A stretch of DNA of 64,000 bases from Euonymus europaeus (GCA_963580455.1 OY756958.1:1872501-1936500), one strand, 5' to 3'; numbered from the stretch's first letter, positions 11,868 through 25,374 are shown. A program made the numbers and translations. The notes: generated by a model not told the origin, from the letters alone.

Positions 11868-14800
11868 ATGGATCCTTTCGAGGATGATTTCGGTGATTTA
11901 TACGCGGAAGTGGAGGTGCAAGCGACCTCTGCTATCAATGCCATTTCATTCCCCGCTAGCTTATCCGCAAAAGTAGAGGAAGGAGAAATTGCTGATGACA
12001 AAACCAGTGAACTTAGTCCTGACCACAAGTCAGATTCAGCTTCGGATTTGAACAAATTGGATGAGCCCGCGTGTATTGGAGATTTGGAAGCAGACTGTAG
12101 CGACAGTGATGATGATTTGAATATCGTTTTGAATGATGAAGATTGCCAGCGGGTTTTGGGCGGGAGAAAAGATGGGATTACCCATTTTGAGGATGATGAT
12201 GAGGAGTTTGTCACAAAGGAGGTCACAGAGGGTGGCAGGTCTGGTCTAGGAGTATCAAAACAGGGCGTAAATGGATACGGTGGTGATAAAGGATTTGAGG
12301 ATGGGTATAATTTGTACACTCAATACAAGGTAATGCACCGTTAAAACATATCAAATAGACAAATACCTGTCTTGATCTTTTTGTAATGCATGCTATGTGA
12401 AAGGATAATTGATGCAAGTTGAATGGGTTTGTTAACACAGTCTGCAGTATCTATGATTTGTGTTTCTTAGTGATGCTTATTATCTGCTGAATGTATTGTG
12501 TTAAGATACAAATGTGGTTGTTGGGGTCATCTGAATTGGTGTTGGGGTTGGAAATATTGCTAAGCTGTTAGCCTGTTATTTAGTTGATAAAGATATAGAT
12601 AGAAACAGAAGTTACAGAACGTAGAAAAAAATTTCATGAGAACCTAACAGAATCTAGAAGATCACAATTTATTAAGTCGGGTTGGCTGAACATATTTTGT
12701 GTAATTAAACGATAGTGATAAAATGTGCTGCTCAACTATTCTGTTTGTGGTATATTTATTTATGTAACTACTTGTCTTAGTATCTGTAATTTATGATGGA
12801 TGATGGATGACACTGCCTTTAGACTTTTAAAATCACTTTTTTTTAATTGCTAGTGACGTTTGACATACTGAGATTAGTTTATGCTTCAAAAAAAGTGTGC
12901 TCTTTCTTATTGGTGGCATTGTTGTGTAGCATGCAAGACTCCATGGAGTGGCATTTCCCAGTAATACAAAGGTAACTGACATAGTTAGATTGGCTTCCGG
13001 CTTTTCCATGCCATCTAGTGGTGATTGGGAAGCTAATGGGTACAATCAACAAAAGAGCTTACTGTTAAGTCATGCTTCTGATACTTGCACTGCAACTAAT
13101 TTAGTAGGTCCTCAATGTAGATATGGATTCTCACTTCCATGGTACAGGTTAGTCTACCCAACTATGTTTTTTATGTCCGTGCAAAATTTTTCTTATCTGG
13201 ATTCTTGCTAAAGGCATGGTGTGTTCCATGAAACTTGAAAATAAATGGGCATTCTTCGGTTGTAATATGAAATTTGTCACATCATTATTCTGGGATGATG
13301 GGCGACATCTGCGCTCTTCTTCATGCTCATAATTTTTTAACAACATTTCCCTTTTCAGTCACTCGGTCAGCTGGTTTTCTTACTGGTCTTAAAAGTACAC
13401 TTTTGGTCCTCCTTTACCCATCTTCATAATGATTTACTGTCAGAGATTTATCTTTCTTTGTTTATTTCAGGACCATATTAGATGTAAACATTGATGCATT
13501 TGAGCAAAAACCATGGAGGAATCCCGGGGTTGATATAACAGATTATTTCAATTTTGATTTCAACGAGGACAGTTGGAAACAGTACCACAGCTCCTTGGTA
13601 AATTTTGTCGATCTTGTATCTGTAGTATACTAGTATGAAATGGAAGCTATAGTAAATGTTTTTTGTGCCGAAACTATCTACCTTAAATGTTACTTTATTC
13701 ATAGTGCCCCTGGGTTGGTCTTACAATTCCGCATTTGTTCTGCCTGCTAGGGCTGTATCTTTCTGGTATTTCAATGCAGTCCATTTGCTTCTATTCATTT
13801 GAACAAAGTTTATGCTCAATGCTTTGTGTTCTTTTTCTAGTATACTTCTCAACTCTCATCAATGTTAACCTTACCAACATGCCACTGGAGAAATTACAGC
13901 GGCAAATGTTTATGAATTCAAGGGTCTCAGCTTATGAACAATCTAAATTTAGTCAGCCGAGTTGTTTGAAACTTTATAGAATACCTTTCATGTGTTTGGT
14001 GGTTGTTTCAAAATTTTGTTTCGTGATACTTACTTAATTTTTGCATAAAAATAGGCTTGCAGTCACTATAAGCAGAAAAATGTCGATCAAGAAAATGAAG
14101 GTGGGGTTGGACCTTCAGCAAGCTTTGATGATAGCAAAGAGAGGCAGGCCAACTTGGTATGTGATGTGGAGCTTCTTATGGTTAACATATAACTCTTCCT
14201 GTTGTTACATCTATATGCACAATTGATTTCCGGAAATGTTTTGATGTATAAAATCTTCTAGTTGTTGATTGTTTCAGCCTAAAGGATGGGCAATATCAGT
14301 TAGAGGCAGCAGTGGTGAACGTCAACCATCCATGGATGTAAGGCACCCACGTGATCTGGATTCTGATGTTGTGATTCAGGTATGCTTTGGATTTGGGCAC
14401 GCTATTCCTCTTATGTCTTGTATGACACATTTATGTGGGTATATATGCTTTAAAATTTAATCTTATTGTTGGGAATAGATCCCCTTGCAGGATTCTGAAG
14501 GGGATTCATATGGCTCAGGCAAAGAGCATGTGGGTAATACAAATGGTTCTGTACATGAAGCTTCAGAATATGTGGAACCCAATGTGGACGATAACAGGGA
14601 TATCCATTATAGTGGGAGGGCTGATCAACTTTTAGAATCTCTAGAAGGCAATATGCAGAGTTCAGGCGGGTGTTTTCCCCTCAAAAGGTTCGACTTTTTC
14701 TCTAAATTTCATGTCTTATTCTTTTATATCTGATTTTATTGGAAAAATAGAACTGTACTGTTATGTGCTCTTGAAATATCTCTTCTGGCCTTCTGCATTA

Positions 14801-17800
14801 TCCAACAAGTTGTATGATGTAGTTCTTAAACTACGGATGTAGATTTCATTCAGCATTGAGCAAACCAAAAAACTTAACCCCAAATCAGCCCCAATTAAAA
14901 AATCGTAGAATAGAAATTCCCAATTCCTAGGTCTGAAATTGGAACATAATTCTTGAACTTTTGAATTGAGCAAGATCACCCTGAATCTCCCCGGGGTCGG
15001 ATAAACTTGCCCTCTCTCAGCTTCTCACCGAGCTTGTATTATTCTCCTCAGCCTCTCACTGAAGTGACTGAACGTGTAACTTGTCTTTCCTATTGCAGCT
15101 TCACATAAAAAAACTACATCCATTTCTTTGTGATGCAAGCAAGCCTTTAAATAGAGCTTTACAACCATGGTTTAAGGGGTGAAAATAGGATTCCCAAACC
15201 TACTGACCTAGACAAGCATAATGACTGAAAAAAAAGACTAACTAAAAGGGAAACCTTCTCTGCGAAGAATTTCTTCACTCTTAAAACAATTAAAAAACAA
15301 AAACAAAAATAATGCTTCCTGCATACTCAAAAACTCGACTCTGGCGAGTAAATAGAGAAATAGTTGTTGATGTGGGGCTAGCTCGTAGTAGCTCATCTTC
15401 ACAAATTCAGCCGTAGGAATGTTTTGGCTACCTCAGCTTGGAGTAGGTTGACCAACTTGAATTTTTTTTTTCCATTTTTCTTTCTTTCTTTCTTTCTTTC
15501 TTTCTATGTTGACATCTTGTCCAGCACTTGTGCAGCTATCCTCTTTGTGAAAGTGTTTAATGCTATTTGGACTTTTTTTTATCAATGGCTCAATTCTTAG
15601 AAAAATATTGCTTTACTCACAATGTAAGTGTGACAGGTAATTGGAGAAGTACTTCGTCTAGATTAATTTTTAAAATTTTGTTGGAATTAATTGACAATCT
15701 GAATTTATTGTGGTTTGCTGTGAATAGGAGTTCCAAGCCAATGACTGGATTTGATCAGATGTCTGTGGATACTGATTCTCATCGAACTGACGTGGATGAT
15801 AATGCGGATGGTTATTCCCATGAAAATTTTGATTCTCATGCATCGGAAGGGATTGAGGAAGACATAGAAGGGGTGAAGATTAGAAAGGGAGAGGTTGGTG
15901 GGAAGACATGTAGGTCAGACCCATGCACAACTGAAACAGATTTATCTCCTGATGATCAAAGTCACTTTAGCCCAACATCATCCTCTGTTAGTGGTGATTC
16001 TGAAGCCTCGAAAGATAGTGTCCGTGGTGATCTTGAAGAGCCTGGTAGTCCTTTAAGAATGCCTTCATTAAATTCAAACTCTGAGTTGCTTGATTCTGTC
16101 ACTTCCAGCCATAAAAATAATATAAGCAATGGCACAAAATCAAAGCCATATTATAGCAAGAAATATTCAAGACACAGAAGTCCCTTTCGAGAGAAGCAAA
16201 AATGGCATATCCAGGGAGTTAATGGACATGCTAAACGGAATAAATATCTTGATAGCGATGAAGATGCCTTCCTCATGTCAGATGCTGAGTTCCTACATCT
16301 TAGGGATTACTCATCGGTTGATTATAGCAGAAGTATGGAGAGGCTGACTGACTTTTGTCCTTATGACAGGGAAGTCTTCTTGCATGACAAGTTAACAAAT
16401 TCTTCTCGTGGTCATGGCAGTAGATTTATTGACGGCTACAGTCAGACATTTGACGCAAAGTATCCTAGGAGAAAAGTTCATCAGAATGTTAGAGGTAGGA
16501 TGGACCGACATGTTAGAAAATACTGGGATGAAAAGGAGGATTATCATGAAAGATCTATAGCAGAAGATGCGGAGAATAGGGACCGCAATTGGTATCATGG
16601 TAGAAGAGGACTCTCTGCTGAGAGCAAACTTTATCGCATGTATGGGACGTCCAGGGAGTTGGTTTCAAGGCATTCCTCTGCTTTTAATGAAAGGGAGACT
16701 CAGTGTAGGAGTGGCAAACTCAGTGAAAGGAAGAGAACCGAGTTTCGTCACTGTTTACTTGAGTATAAACACGAAGATTACCTCATGCCAGAAAAATATG
16801 GGGCGCGTATTTTGTTGGCTGAGGAAAGAAGAGATGCTTTGGATAAAAGATACAAAACATTTACTCCATCTGTTGAGAGAGAAGTGAATATTTCTGGTCA
16901 AAGGGGTAGATATGCTGAAGATTCCTCATTAGATTTGAATGGTTCATGGTGTAGGGAAATTGGAGATGAGCGTTGTGGACACCAAGATCATCAATCTTTG
17001 TCATCTTGGTTTCACCAGAAACCTCGTAGAAATATTAGAGGAACATGGCATGATACCATGTCATCAAGAAATGAAACTGATGCATACGGAAGATGCAGGA
17101 GAGATACTCTTGATGAGGATGGCAGTCCTTTCGGTAATTTTAATGAGGTGACGGATTCTGAAGTTAGAACCATTTATCCTGATGACAATGTAAATGGAGT
17201 CGAGAGAAAATATTCTTGGAGATCTAAAACACTGCATTCGGATGATGATAAATCAATTAGACATGGATACAATGAAGTGCATGCTGAAGAACCATTTTAT
17301 TCGCATGAAAATTCTCTGGCAGGTGAAAGGTTCTCTGATAGATGTCGATATGCCGATGACAGGATTCTTAAGTTGGAGCGACCAAGGCGAAAAATGATTT
17401 GTGAAGGAAGTAGTGCCGATTCTGTTAATAGGCACTCAATTATAAGTTACAGAAAAAGTGAGCAAGAGCAAACTGTCCTGAAGTGCAGGGAGTCTGTTGG
17501 CCTGATTGTTGGGGAAGGAAAGGTAAAGTTGGGGAATCTAAGGTTCAAACCTTGTATCACTGTACATGTATATGAGTTCTCTACATCCTTTGAGCAATTT
17601 TCATTATCAATGCTCTTCTTTTGCATGTTTGATATAAATGACTTTTTATCTGGCATGTTTTTTTTTTCCTGTCTTTTATATTACTCAGCTTTATGGTGCA
17701 TTTATATTTTGTCCTTGCTTGAGTATCAACATAGTGATTTATGCCTAACAGACACAATCCTTACCCGCAGCTAATAGGTGTATAAATAACAACTTATTTA

Positions 17801-20800
17801 CCCAATTGTTATCTGACATTTGAATGATGCCATTATAATGGCATAGTTTCTGGCTGTGGACACCAGGTTAATATTCCCCATGCGGGCATTATGGTGGTTG
17901 AGATTTGATCCACTTTTTCTGTGTACTATCTGGTTTTTCAAACGTCTGACAATCCAGCTCGATATCTTTAGCACATCATTTGAACTTTTTTTTTTGATTG
18001 AGGTGACTTTTAGACTCTCTTAGAAATGCTTTTATCTTTTTTTATAAAGACATAGAAATGCTTTATATATGTTTTTTAGAAATATATCTAAACTTAAGAG
18101 ACCTCTGCTTACGTAGTATTTTATGTTAAAAAACCTGCTATTGCAATTTGGTTTTGCCTGTCATTGAATTGAGATTTTATTGCTATACAACTCGTATCTC
18201 ACTTGGATTCATGTAGCTGACCCCTACATATTTGTGATAAAGGCTTTATGATGATAAATAGGGCAGTTCTTATCACAAAGATTTATTGTTGTTCCTAGAA
18301 AATTCACACTACCAGGATTTGCACCAGAAGAAGTTCGGTACATGGTTAGTAAATAGTAACAAGTGCTGTAGATTTCTGAAAAAAAGAAGCTGAAGTCATG
18401 CATTATATTCTATTCACTAGTCGCTTATAGGCAATGAAGACTTAATATTGGGGTTCAATATCAAGGGACTTGCTGGCTGTAACTTCATTGGAGATCAATC
18501 TTTTATTTTTGAATAAAAAGGTTTTTGCTTTAGATGAAGCTTTGGAACTCAATGGCTGAAAAATGCTGACCAGCTTAGAAATTAGTGTGGTTGGGACTTT
18601 TATTTGAAATGGGGATATTTGAATTGTATTCTGTTTCTAGCTAATGCTAGTTTTCTATTCACAAAGAGGGTGGAACAGAAAGCACTTTTAATATGCTATT
18701 TGCAATTTGTTTGGTGTAGTTCTTACTTATGTCATGTTCATGCGGATTATGAAATGACTTGTTTTTGTTATTTTTATACGTGGCTGCTTGCCTATATATT
18801 TTATTCTATGTGGTCACATGTTTCTTTAGATTACAAATGAAATTACCCAATAACTGTGAGAACCTATTAACAAGTTTCATCCTGAAGATTTTGCTTCTCA
18901 AAACAGTGGCTGGGAAATTTAGCTTTTCATTTATTCTGCTTGTGTTACTATTTCATAGATGATCCGACGGCCCACTTTGACTTATTGACTAGAACCTGTA
19001 TGCTGTATATTTCTGAAATACGAACAACTTCAAAGTTGATCTTGAGGCCTACTTGGTGAAATTTATCTGGATTTAGTTTCTTAGTTTAGCTGGATTCTAT
19101 TGTTAATTTGTGATTGCGCTACGGTTCATATTGCATGTAAAAAGAAACTGACATTCCAATATTTTGTTTGGTACAACTGCTAGTATATCTTTCTTCGTCT
19201 TAAATGCAGTTATCGTGGATGCTCTCATTTCCACAGTCCCTTGATAGAAATTTTCAAAGATCATAATTATGAGTTTCTGATGCAAATTTTTACAGGCATG
19301 TATTTCTGTGGTGACTTTGTATGCTACTAATTGTGGCGTTGATGTTGATGGTTGACTTATGTGTGTGATGTGGAGATTATTTGCAAGCCTTTTGTTTTTA
19401 TCATATCAGCCATCCCTTTATTATCTCTTGTTCGGTGTCTTTTTGTCAGGTTCTGGGCCCTCATTGACAATTAGCTGTCAGAAATTTAGATATTATGATC
19501 CTTGCCTTGGTTTTCAAGTAGGCAGTCTTCCCTATTAATTATCAACTTTGTTGTTGTTTCCCATCTTCTGGAGAGGGGGCGGGCGGGTGGTTCTTTTGTT
19601 AATTTCTGAAGTATTTTGTGGATGATCTTTTTAGCAAAATATGTGGTGTGGCAGCAATCTGCTGCATACTAATTCTGAAGTTGGATACTAACTGAACTTC
19701 GAATTTTTTTTTCTTTTTTTGTGTACAAGGGTCTACTCACAGCTTTGGATTATTTTACTTGTATCCTTGTATTGCTCTCTAAGAAGCTTTAGACTTGTAT
19801 CCTTTCAATCTAGTGAGATTGATTCATGGATGGCTTGTTACGTTGTGCCTGTGCCTGTGCCTGTGCCTGGGCATGCGCATGCGCATGCGCATGCAAAGTA
19901 GTATAGTTTGAAGATGATCCATGAATGGGCTGTTATATTTACCCAATATATGTGAAGTGTAATAGTTTGATGGTGATCCATGATAGCTATTTTATTATGC
20001 CCAGTTGCCCATAGATGGTTATGGGACTTATATTTTAGACGTTAAAAAGTGGATGATTGACCACACATGAAATCAAATTCGTTTCTTAATTGACCTGCAT
20101 ATCAAACCTTGGTAAAATGTTCTTTTCGGTCCAGTTTGTTGTGTGGAAGCTTCAGCTATCGACTCTCTCTGTGTTGTTGGATTATTTATTAGGTCTTACA
20201 CATGTTATATGGGCAGAACAATGATGAATGCCATGGATTTATTTATTCTCTATATTTTGATGCTTTATCAGTTAGAACTTAGAAGAATGTTGTCCGTGCG
20301 TGATAGTTAAAAGTTGGCTCTTTCCGGATTTTGTTAATAATGCATTCTGCTGTATGTCTGCAAGCATCTTAAACTCATTCTTTGCTCACGATAGCTTTTG
20401 CCTCGAGTCTTGTCTAAGGTGTAGCTTGGTAAATGTAACATTTCCATGTGGTAATACGCTCTGCAGTCTGGACGATATTCTGACAGAAGAAGTTTAATAT
20501 ACAATGGGAGACTTGGCAAGAAGGTTACAAAGTCATCCAAGGAGCTCACAGCTTCTATGGATTTTTATGAATGTCGCAGTGGGAAAACAGTTCAAACTGA
20601 CGCTGCTGAAACTGTGATCAAGCAAAGGAAGGATCAACTTCGTGGTGTATTTCCAATTCCAGAGCCACGTGCTGATATGGATATTGAGGAGGGTCAGATA
20701 ATAATGGAACAAAACACTGAGGATCACTACATGGAAAAACATGATACCAAATATGCTGCTCGGACTGAAAACATGAAGAAAAGAACGGTACGGGATGAAA

Positions 20801-21009
20801 ATGCTTTTGACAGTAGTAAGGATGTCAGGGGATATGACAACCAACACATTCTAGACACACTTGCAAAAATGGAGAAACGAAGGGAGCGCTTCAAGACTTC
20901 TGTGCCACCAAAGAAGGAACCAGAAAAGCCTTCTGAGCCCCAATCAGAGCTGGTTGGCACAGCTGAAATTAGGCAGCAAAGACCAGCCCGGAAAAGGCGG
21001 TGGGCATAG
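11868..21009 (+). CDS. FIPS3/FIPS5-like: FIP1-like pre-mRNA 3'-end processing factor
   Basis: Fip1 is a subunit of the cleavage and polyadenylation specificity factor; it links poly(A) polymerase to the complex in the nucleus. Exons read from sequence: 11868-12329, 12930-13147, 13471-13597, about 13891-13951, about 14055-14156, 14278-14379, 14479-14687, 15728-17522 and 20467-21009, with phases that fit except at the fourth/fifth exon junction. The protein is about 1,200 residues, like the plant FIP1[V] proteins. The N-terminus is acidic ([12 protein letters not shown]), the Fip1 motif [19 protein letters not shown] sits at about residues 228-246, and the rest is Arg/Asp/Ser-rich and probably disordered, ending KRRWA. 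The last intron is 2.9 kb. A 3' UTR intron seems likely (donor near 21030, acceptor near 21563). Whether it is the FIP1[III] or FIP1[V] orthologue is unresolved. Confidence 0.88.
15477..15505. repeat. (TTTC)n microsatellite in an intron of the FIP1-like gene
   Basis: About seven TTTC units inside the intron 14688-15727. Confidence 0.9.
19845..19894. repeat. (GTGCCT)4 followed by (GCATGC)4 in the large FIP1 intron
   Basis: Four GTGCCT units at 19845-19868 are followed by four GCATGC units at 19871-19894. The second block is 24 bp of strictly alternating purine and pyrimidine and self-complementary. Confidence 0.9.
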
Positions 21010-22762
21010 AATTTAGAATTTAAATTCAGGTAAGCAATCATCTTCTTTATGAACACATACTCTTGCCATTATTGATGGAATATACTACTTTGCTTGTACC
21101 TAATTTTGGGATTTTCTTATCCAGAATTGTTTGGGTTTTAAACTGAACACCATTCTCTGTTGAGTTTGTTTTCAGCATAAAAGTATGTGTTCAAAGATTG
21201 AAAATATTTCCTCCTTTGATAGTTTAAAATTAAAACATCATCAATCTATGAAATTTATAGCTTGGTTTTCATTTACTTTCATGGCCAAGGCAATGGCTTG
21301 GGATTCTGTGGCTTCTCGTTCCATTGCGAGTTGCATCACTTCAGTTCTTCTCTCTTCTGTGCCTGTATGCCATATTTGTTGTCCTAAAGCTGAGCTACAA
21401 TTTATCGCTGTGATTGTGCCTGTTATTTTTTCGTCCAGTACAGGCTTTGTTAGCTTCCTATCACTCTTATCAGTATTATTCATGAGAATTTGGGACCACC
21501 GGTCATTAAATTTTAGATCTCTCTCCAGCAAGAAGCTTATGTAATTGAGTGTACTTTTGCAGGTTGAGGAACAGTGAATGTCGTATATGAGCGCCAATTT
21601 TGATAACTGGTTTTGGGGTAGATTTGTGTCTTGTAGCTCCATTACCAGTTGGCTCTATCCTAAGAGTATGAAGCAAAACAATTGCCATAGTTTGAAAGGT
21701 GACTTCCTGCTTCCTACAATCACCAGAGCCAGAACAAAGGAACTATTTTCTATTGAATTGGATTTTAGTTTTTGGTCAAAAAGCGGGATGTATCGCAAAA
21801 TCTTCAGTAGCTCAACAGTACTGCAACCCCTCTAAAATTGGCAAAAGCCTCGCAGAAGTAAGTAATTGCCGTACAATTTGAGTTGTGAATTGGAACGATT
21901 TCGTTAAATTTTGTTATCATTGTAGCTGTTACAGAATATTTATTCTTCTTATTTGTGCTTTTTATTGTTCATTCGAGGTAACTTCATTATATCAGTTGCT
22001 AATAATAACTTTTTTCTTAATTAAAGTATTAAGAATTTTGGTTCACCATTGACAATAAGTATCATTTGAAGATGAACTTAAATTCTGTTAGATGGATAGT
22101 TTTTGATTAAGCATAGACGGCTGCAGCCTGATCCGGCGGCTCGGGCATGGGCTCCATTTCTTGGGCTAAGCCTGACTTGAAGCCCGATCACTTGGGTCGA
22201 CTTCGGTCTATCCTGCGCACCTGACTCGAGGCCCTGTCCGAGAGCAGAATGCTGCATATATACAAATTCGTATGTGCGCTATTAGTTTACTTTGGTTTAA
22301 TGGATGGTTGATCATCATTCAATCCAATTGGGTTACTGTATAAAGACGTTGTATGAATCTTCTATATGTACCAGTACCCTTTTTTTCTGGAAAAAGGACT
22401 GATATTATTAAGACGAAGGGAGACCTTAGATAATCACTTGAAATCAAATAGATAATGACAAATCTTTTGCCGGACAATTAAATTGATTGGATTGGACTCA
22501 TTTTGTGATTCAGGGGATTCTAGAGTAATAATTAGGTATAGTGGTTGTTTAGATTTCTTGTTTAGATTGTCACAAAAGTGAATCTTATACATTCTTACAC
22601 AATCCTGGATTCTGTTCACTACATTTTGAGTCTGCTACTTTGAACAGAGCTATCATAGGCTTAAGCAAGTAACTTCAGAAGAATCATTCTTAGGCAACCT
22701 AGAATTCAAAGGCTTTCCTATTAAGCTTATGCACTCAGACAAGCATTCCATGTTAAGAAGCA
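21010..22762. other. 3' UTR of the FIP1-like gene and convergent intergenic spacer
   Basis: After the stop codon a GT-AG intron can be drawn from CAG|GTAAGC (about 21030) to TTTTGCAG (about 21563), leaving the second UTR exon. A GC-rich patch at 22110-22260 may be repeat-derived. No further gene seen. Confidence 0.4.
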
Positions 22763-24238
22763 CTAGAAATCCCTTGGATCAACAAACACATCACCCGTTT
22801 GCCCCGGCAACCTAAGTTGGTCTTCATCGTCATTCACCGTGTCATGTTCGATCACTTTCTTCAAGTACCAGAGATCATTGATGCAGGAAATGAAGGGTTC
22901 TTGGGGAAAATGCTTCAAGAGAGGATCAGAGAGCCCTAGCTCAGTGATAATTACCTTGCAATCTTTCACAGTTTTAGCCACACTTGATGCGAAATTCCAC
23001 ATACATTTCATGAGCTCCTGCAACCTCTCTCCCTCTCCAAAAATTCCATAGAGAAAAAGAAACCCAAATGGCTCTTCAAGTGAATCACACAGTGAAAGTT
23101 TTAGGCAAGAGCAAATGACCTGTTTTAGGCAAGAGCAAATGACCTGTCTTGCATGGCTTATAAGAAACTTGAATGGGTTAGGCTTTCTTAGGTACTTCAG
23201 CTTGTATGCCTCACAAGAGTTCCAAATGCTGAACATAGCCCAAGATCCTGGTCTTTTAGTAATTATATCTTCTTCATTGGTCCATTCTTCCTCTTCTTCT
23301 TTAAAGTAACAAACCCAAGTGCCTAAACTCAACTTGTCTTTCAAAATCTCATCAATGTCTGCTGGATACATGTCTTTAGCTTTAAATTTATCGTTGTACA
23401 AGTGAATCGCCTGCTCGACTTGAAGCTTCTGTATCTTTATAGTTTGAGGGAGACCTTTCATATTTAGCCCAACTGGTTGAACAAAAATAGCCAAAGAACA
23501 AAAACTCATGTAATTGCATTTGATGGTGAAGAGATTGGTAGATGCCACATTGCTTTTCTCAGTGGCTGTGAAAGTGTAATCTGCTCCTTTCTTGACCAAC
23601 CATTCTTCAACTGATTTGGCGAGTCTTAAGCCGATCCCCATCCTCCTGTAATGACACGTCCGGCAACAATCAAAGTACTATAAAATAGATTGTTGGTGAT
23701 ATTCAATGGAGTTTTTTTACCTTTATATTGTAAGAGAAGGAGCTTTAGACATTACCTGAATCTAGGAGAGACGCGAAGGCCTAATATGCAGCCCAAATTA
23801 ACATACTTTTCTCTATGTGTAGTTCCCACACACTTAATGCATCCTCTTACCACACCAACAAGCTCTCCAGTTTCCTGTAGTTCAGCAACCTGTAGAACCA
23901 ACGTTCAAGAACATTAGTGTTGTATTCAAACACACATGCATGCATTATATTGTCTTAATTAACGTGACAATTTAAAGGAGAAAAAAATAAAAGAAAAGGG
24001 AGATGGAAAAAGAAATTTACAGTGTCAAATTTGTTCATTTACTTACCAACACTACATGAGAAGGGTAGAACCTGATTCTACACAAAGGATTACCCATCAT
24101 GTTTGTGAATATGGAGAATTGTTTGTTAATGTTAGAACCCAGTAACTCACAATTTCTCTCTAGTGTTCCCACCACTTTAATATCTCTGTCTTCATCGTAT
24201 TCCCTTATTATAACCTTGTGCTGTGTGTTGTCAACCAT
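22763..24238 (-). CDS. HLS1-like: HOOKLESS1-like GNAT N-acetyltransferase
   Basis: Three exons on the minus strand: 24047-24238, 23756-23889 and 22763-23645, joined at GT-AG sites with fitting phases to give 402 residues, close to Arabidopsis HLS1. Residues 1-170 carry the GNAT acetyltransferase fold. The acetyl-CoA-binding motif RRMGIG is at about residues 109-114, straddling the second splice junction, and is preceded by the GLRVSPRFR strand. The long C-terminal region is specific to the HLS1 family, nuclear regulators that affect differential growth (apical hook) and hormone responses in Arabidopsis; the role here is by analogy. Exon 3 contains a perfect 8-residue tandem duplication (QVICSCLK twice). 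Convergent with the FIP1-like gene. Confidence 0.9.
23101..23148. repeat. 24-bp tandem duplication within the HLS1-like coding exon
   Basis: Two 24-bp copies, 23101-23124 and 23125-23148, differ only at the last base. The duplication keeps the frame and repeats QVICSCLK in the protein. Confidence 0.95.
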
Positions 24239-25212
24239 TCCTTTTTGTGAAAAAAATTAAAGTACTCTTTATATGTGAGCTTGCTAAAAAAAGGGCATGG
24301 GGATACAGGAAGTTTTCATTGATTTACACTTTCTTAGCTAGTATAGAATAGCTAGCTAGATGCTACAAGTGCAGATGCCTTTTATACTAAAGAAATTTTG
24401 TCTTCTTTGCATTAGTTTTTTTTCTTTCTTGGCTTTTATGAGGCTTTGCAGAAGTTGTAGGCCTTCCTGATGATTGTACCTGTCAATTGCAACCATCATC
24501 TCAAATATTTCACTAGGGATGTATTGCTTTGCTTAAACCTATAGAATCTCATTGGTTGGTAGGGCCGGGGATGAGTCGGTTTTTACCCGCCAATCGACCC
24601 ATTACCAACCCATTTTTCTGGCCGATAATCAACCTTCAACCGACCACAAAGTAGGATTTTTGTGGTATATCACAAGCTCTATAATTTTGGTTAAATTTAA
24701 TTTACTCCGTCCAGCTTTCTCTGCAAAGTTTGTGCAGTTTATGTCGACTGTGTGAAAACAGGCAATAATTCTTTGAATAGTCCAGAGCAGTAAGAATTGA
24801 CTATCTGCATATGGGGTTGCACTAGAAAGAAAGAGATGGAACAAAACCTTCCATGTGATTTGCAGAGTCTTTTTTCAGGAGTCATCTGCACATTCTACAC
24901 ATTCCCTATCCATTTCTGCAGCTTTCGGAATCTTTAAGGTACAAATCATACTGATGATATTCTGGAACCTACTATTCCCATCATATTTATTCATCCTTTT
25001 ATGTAATTACACTTGTCCTTCTTTATAGTAAATTTAAATATCAACCGAAACACAATATGGGTTGCAGAGCCTCCATTATTTGTGTTGTGTTCTGCAGAGA
25101 ACGAACTTCACCTTTTGATCCACATGCTAAGGTAGTCATACTAATAGCCATCTGATAAACATTAGTCCATTGTCAAGACTTTCCTAATATAGATATCCAG
25201 TTAACACAACAA
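24239..25212. other. Upstream region of the HLS1-like gene, otherwise empty
   Basis: Probable promoter of the HLS1-like gene at its left side; short runs of A/T. A small GC-richer patch near 24560-24650 may be a transposon fragment. No gene seen. Confidence 0.4.
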
Positions 25213-25285
25213 GCGCCTGTAGCTCAGTGGATAGAGCGTCTGTTTCCTAAGCAGAAAGTCGAAGGTTCGACCCCTTCCTGGCGCG
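25213..25285 (+). tRNA. trnR-CCU: tRNA-Arg (anticodon CCU)
   Basis: The 73 bases fold as a tRNA: acceptor stem GCGCCTG/CTGGCGC (one T-T mismatch at pair 6:67), D arm, anticodon stem TCTGT/GCAGA, loop TTCCTAA with anticodon CCT at 25246-25248, and T arm GAAGG-TTCGACC-CCTTC. Discriminator base is G and CCA is not encoded, as for nuclear tRNA genes. It reads AGG codons. Internal A and B boxes (TAGCTCAGTGG, GGTTCGACCCC) supply the Pol III promoter. Confidence 0.97.
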
Positions 25286-25290
25286 AATAA

Positions 25291-25295
25291 TTTTT
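25291..25295 (+). terminator. Pol III terminator of tRNA-Arg
   Basis: A run of five T residues starts six bases after the tRNA end. Upstream, ACACAACAA contains the CAA motif usual before plant tRNA genes. Confidence 0.7.
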
Positions 25296-25374
25296 ATCCC
25301 CCAAACTAACTTGGTTGGTAGCCCAAACCAGATGAATTCCGGAATTACCGAATTAGTGCGTGGGGAGGCCGTAA

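Noticed and set aside
11735..12319. 194-codon minus-strand open frame opposite the first FIP1 exon
   Set aside because: It is the antisense of an acidic coding exon; low complexity (Ser/Pro/Leu-rich) and no domain.
21185..21881. Several open frames downstream of the FIP1-like stop codon on both strands
   Set aside because: They overlap the inferred 3' UTR intron and spacer, have no domain and no codon bias.
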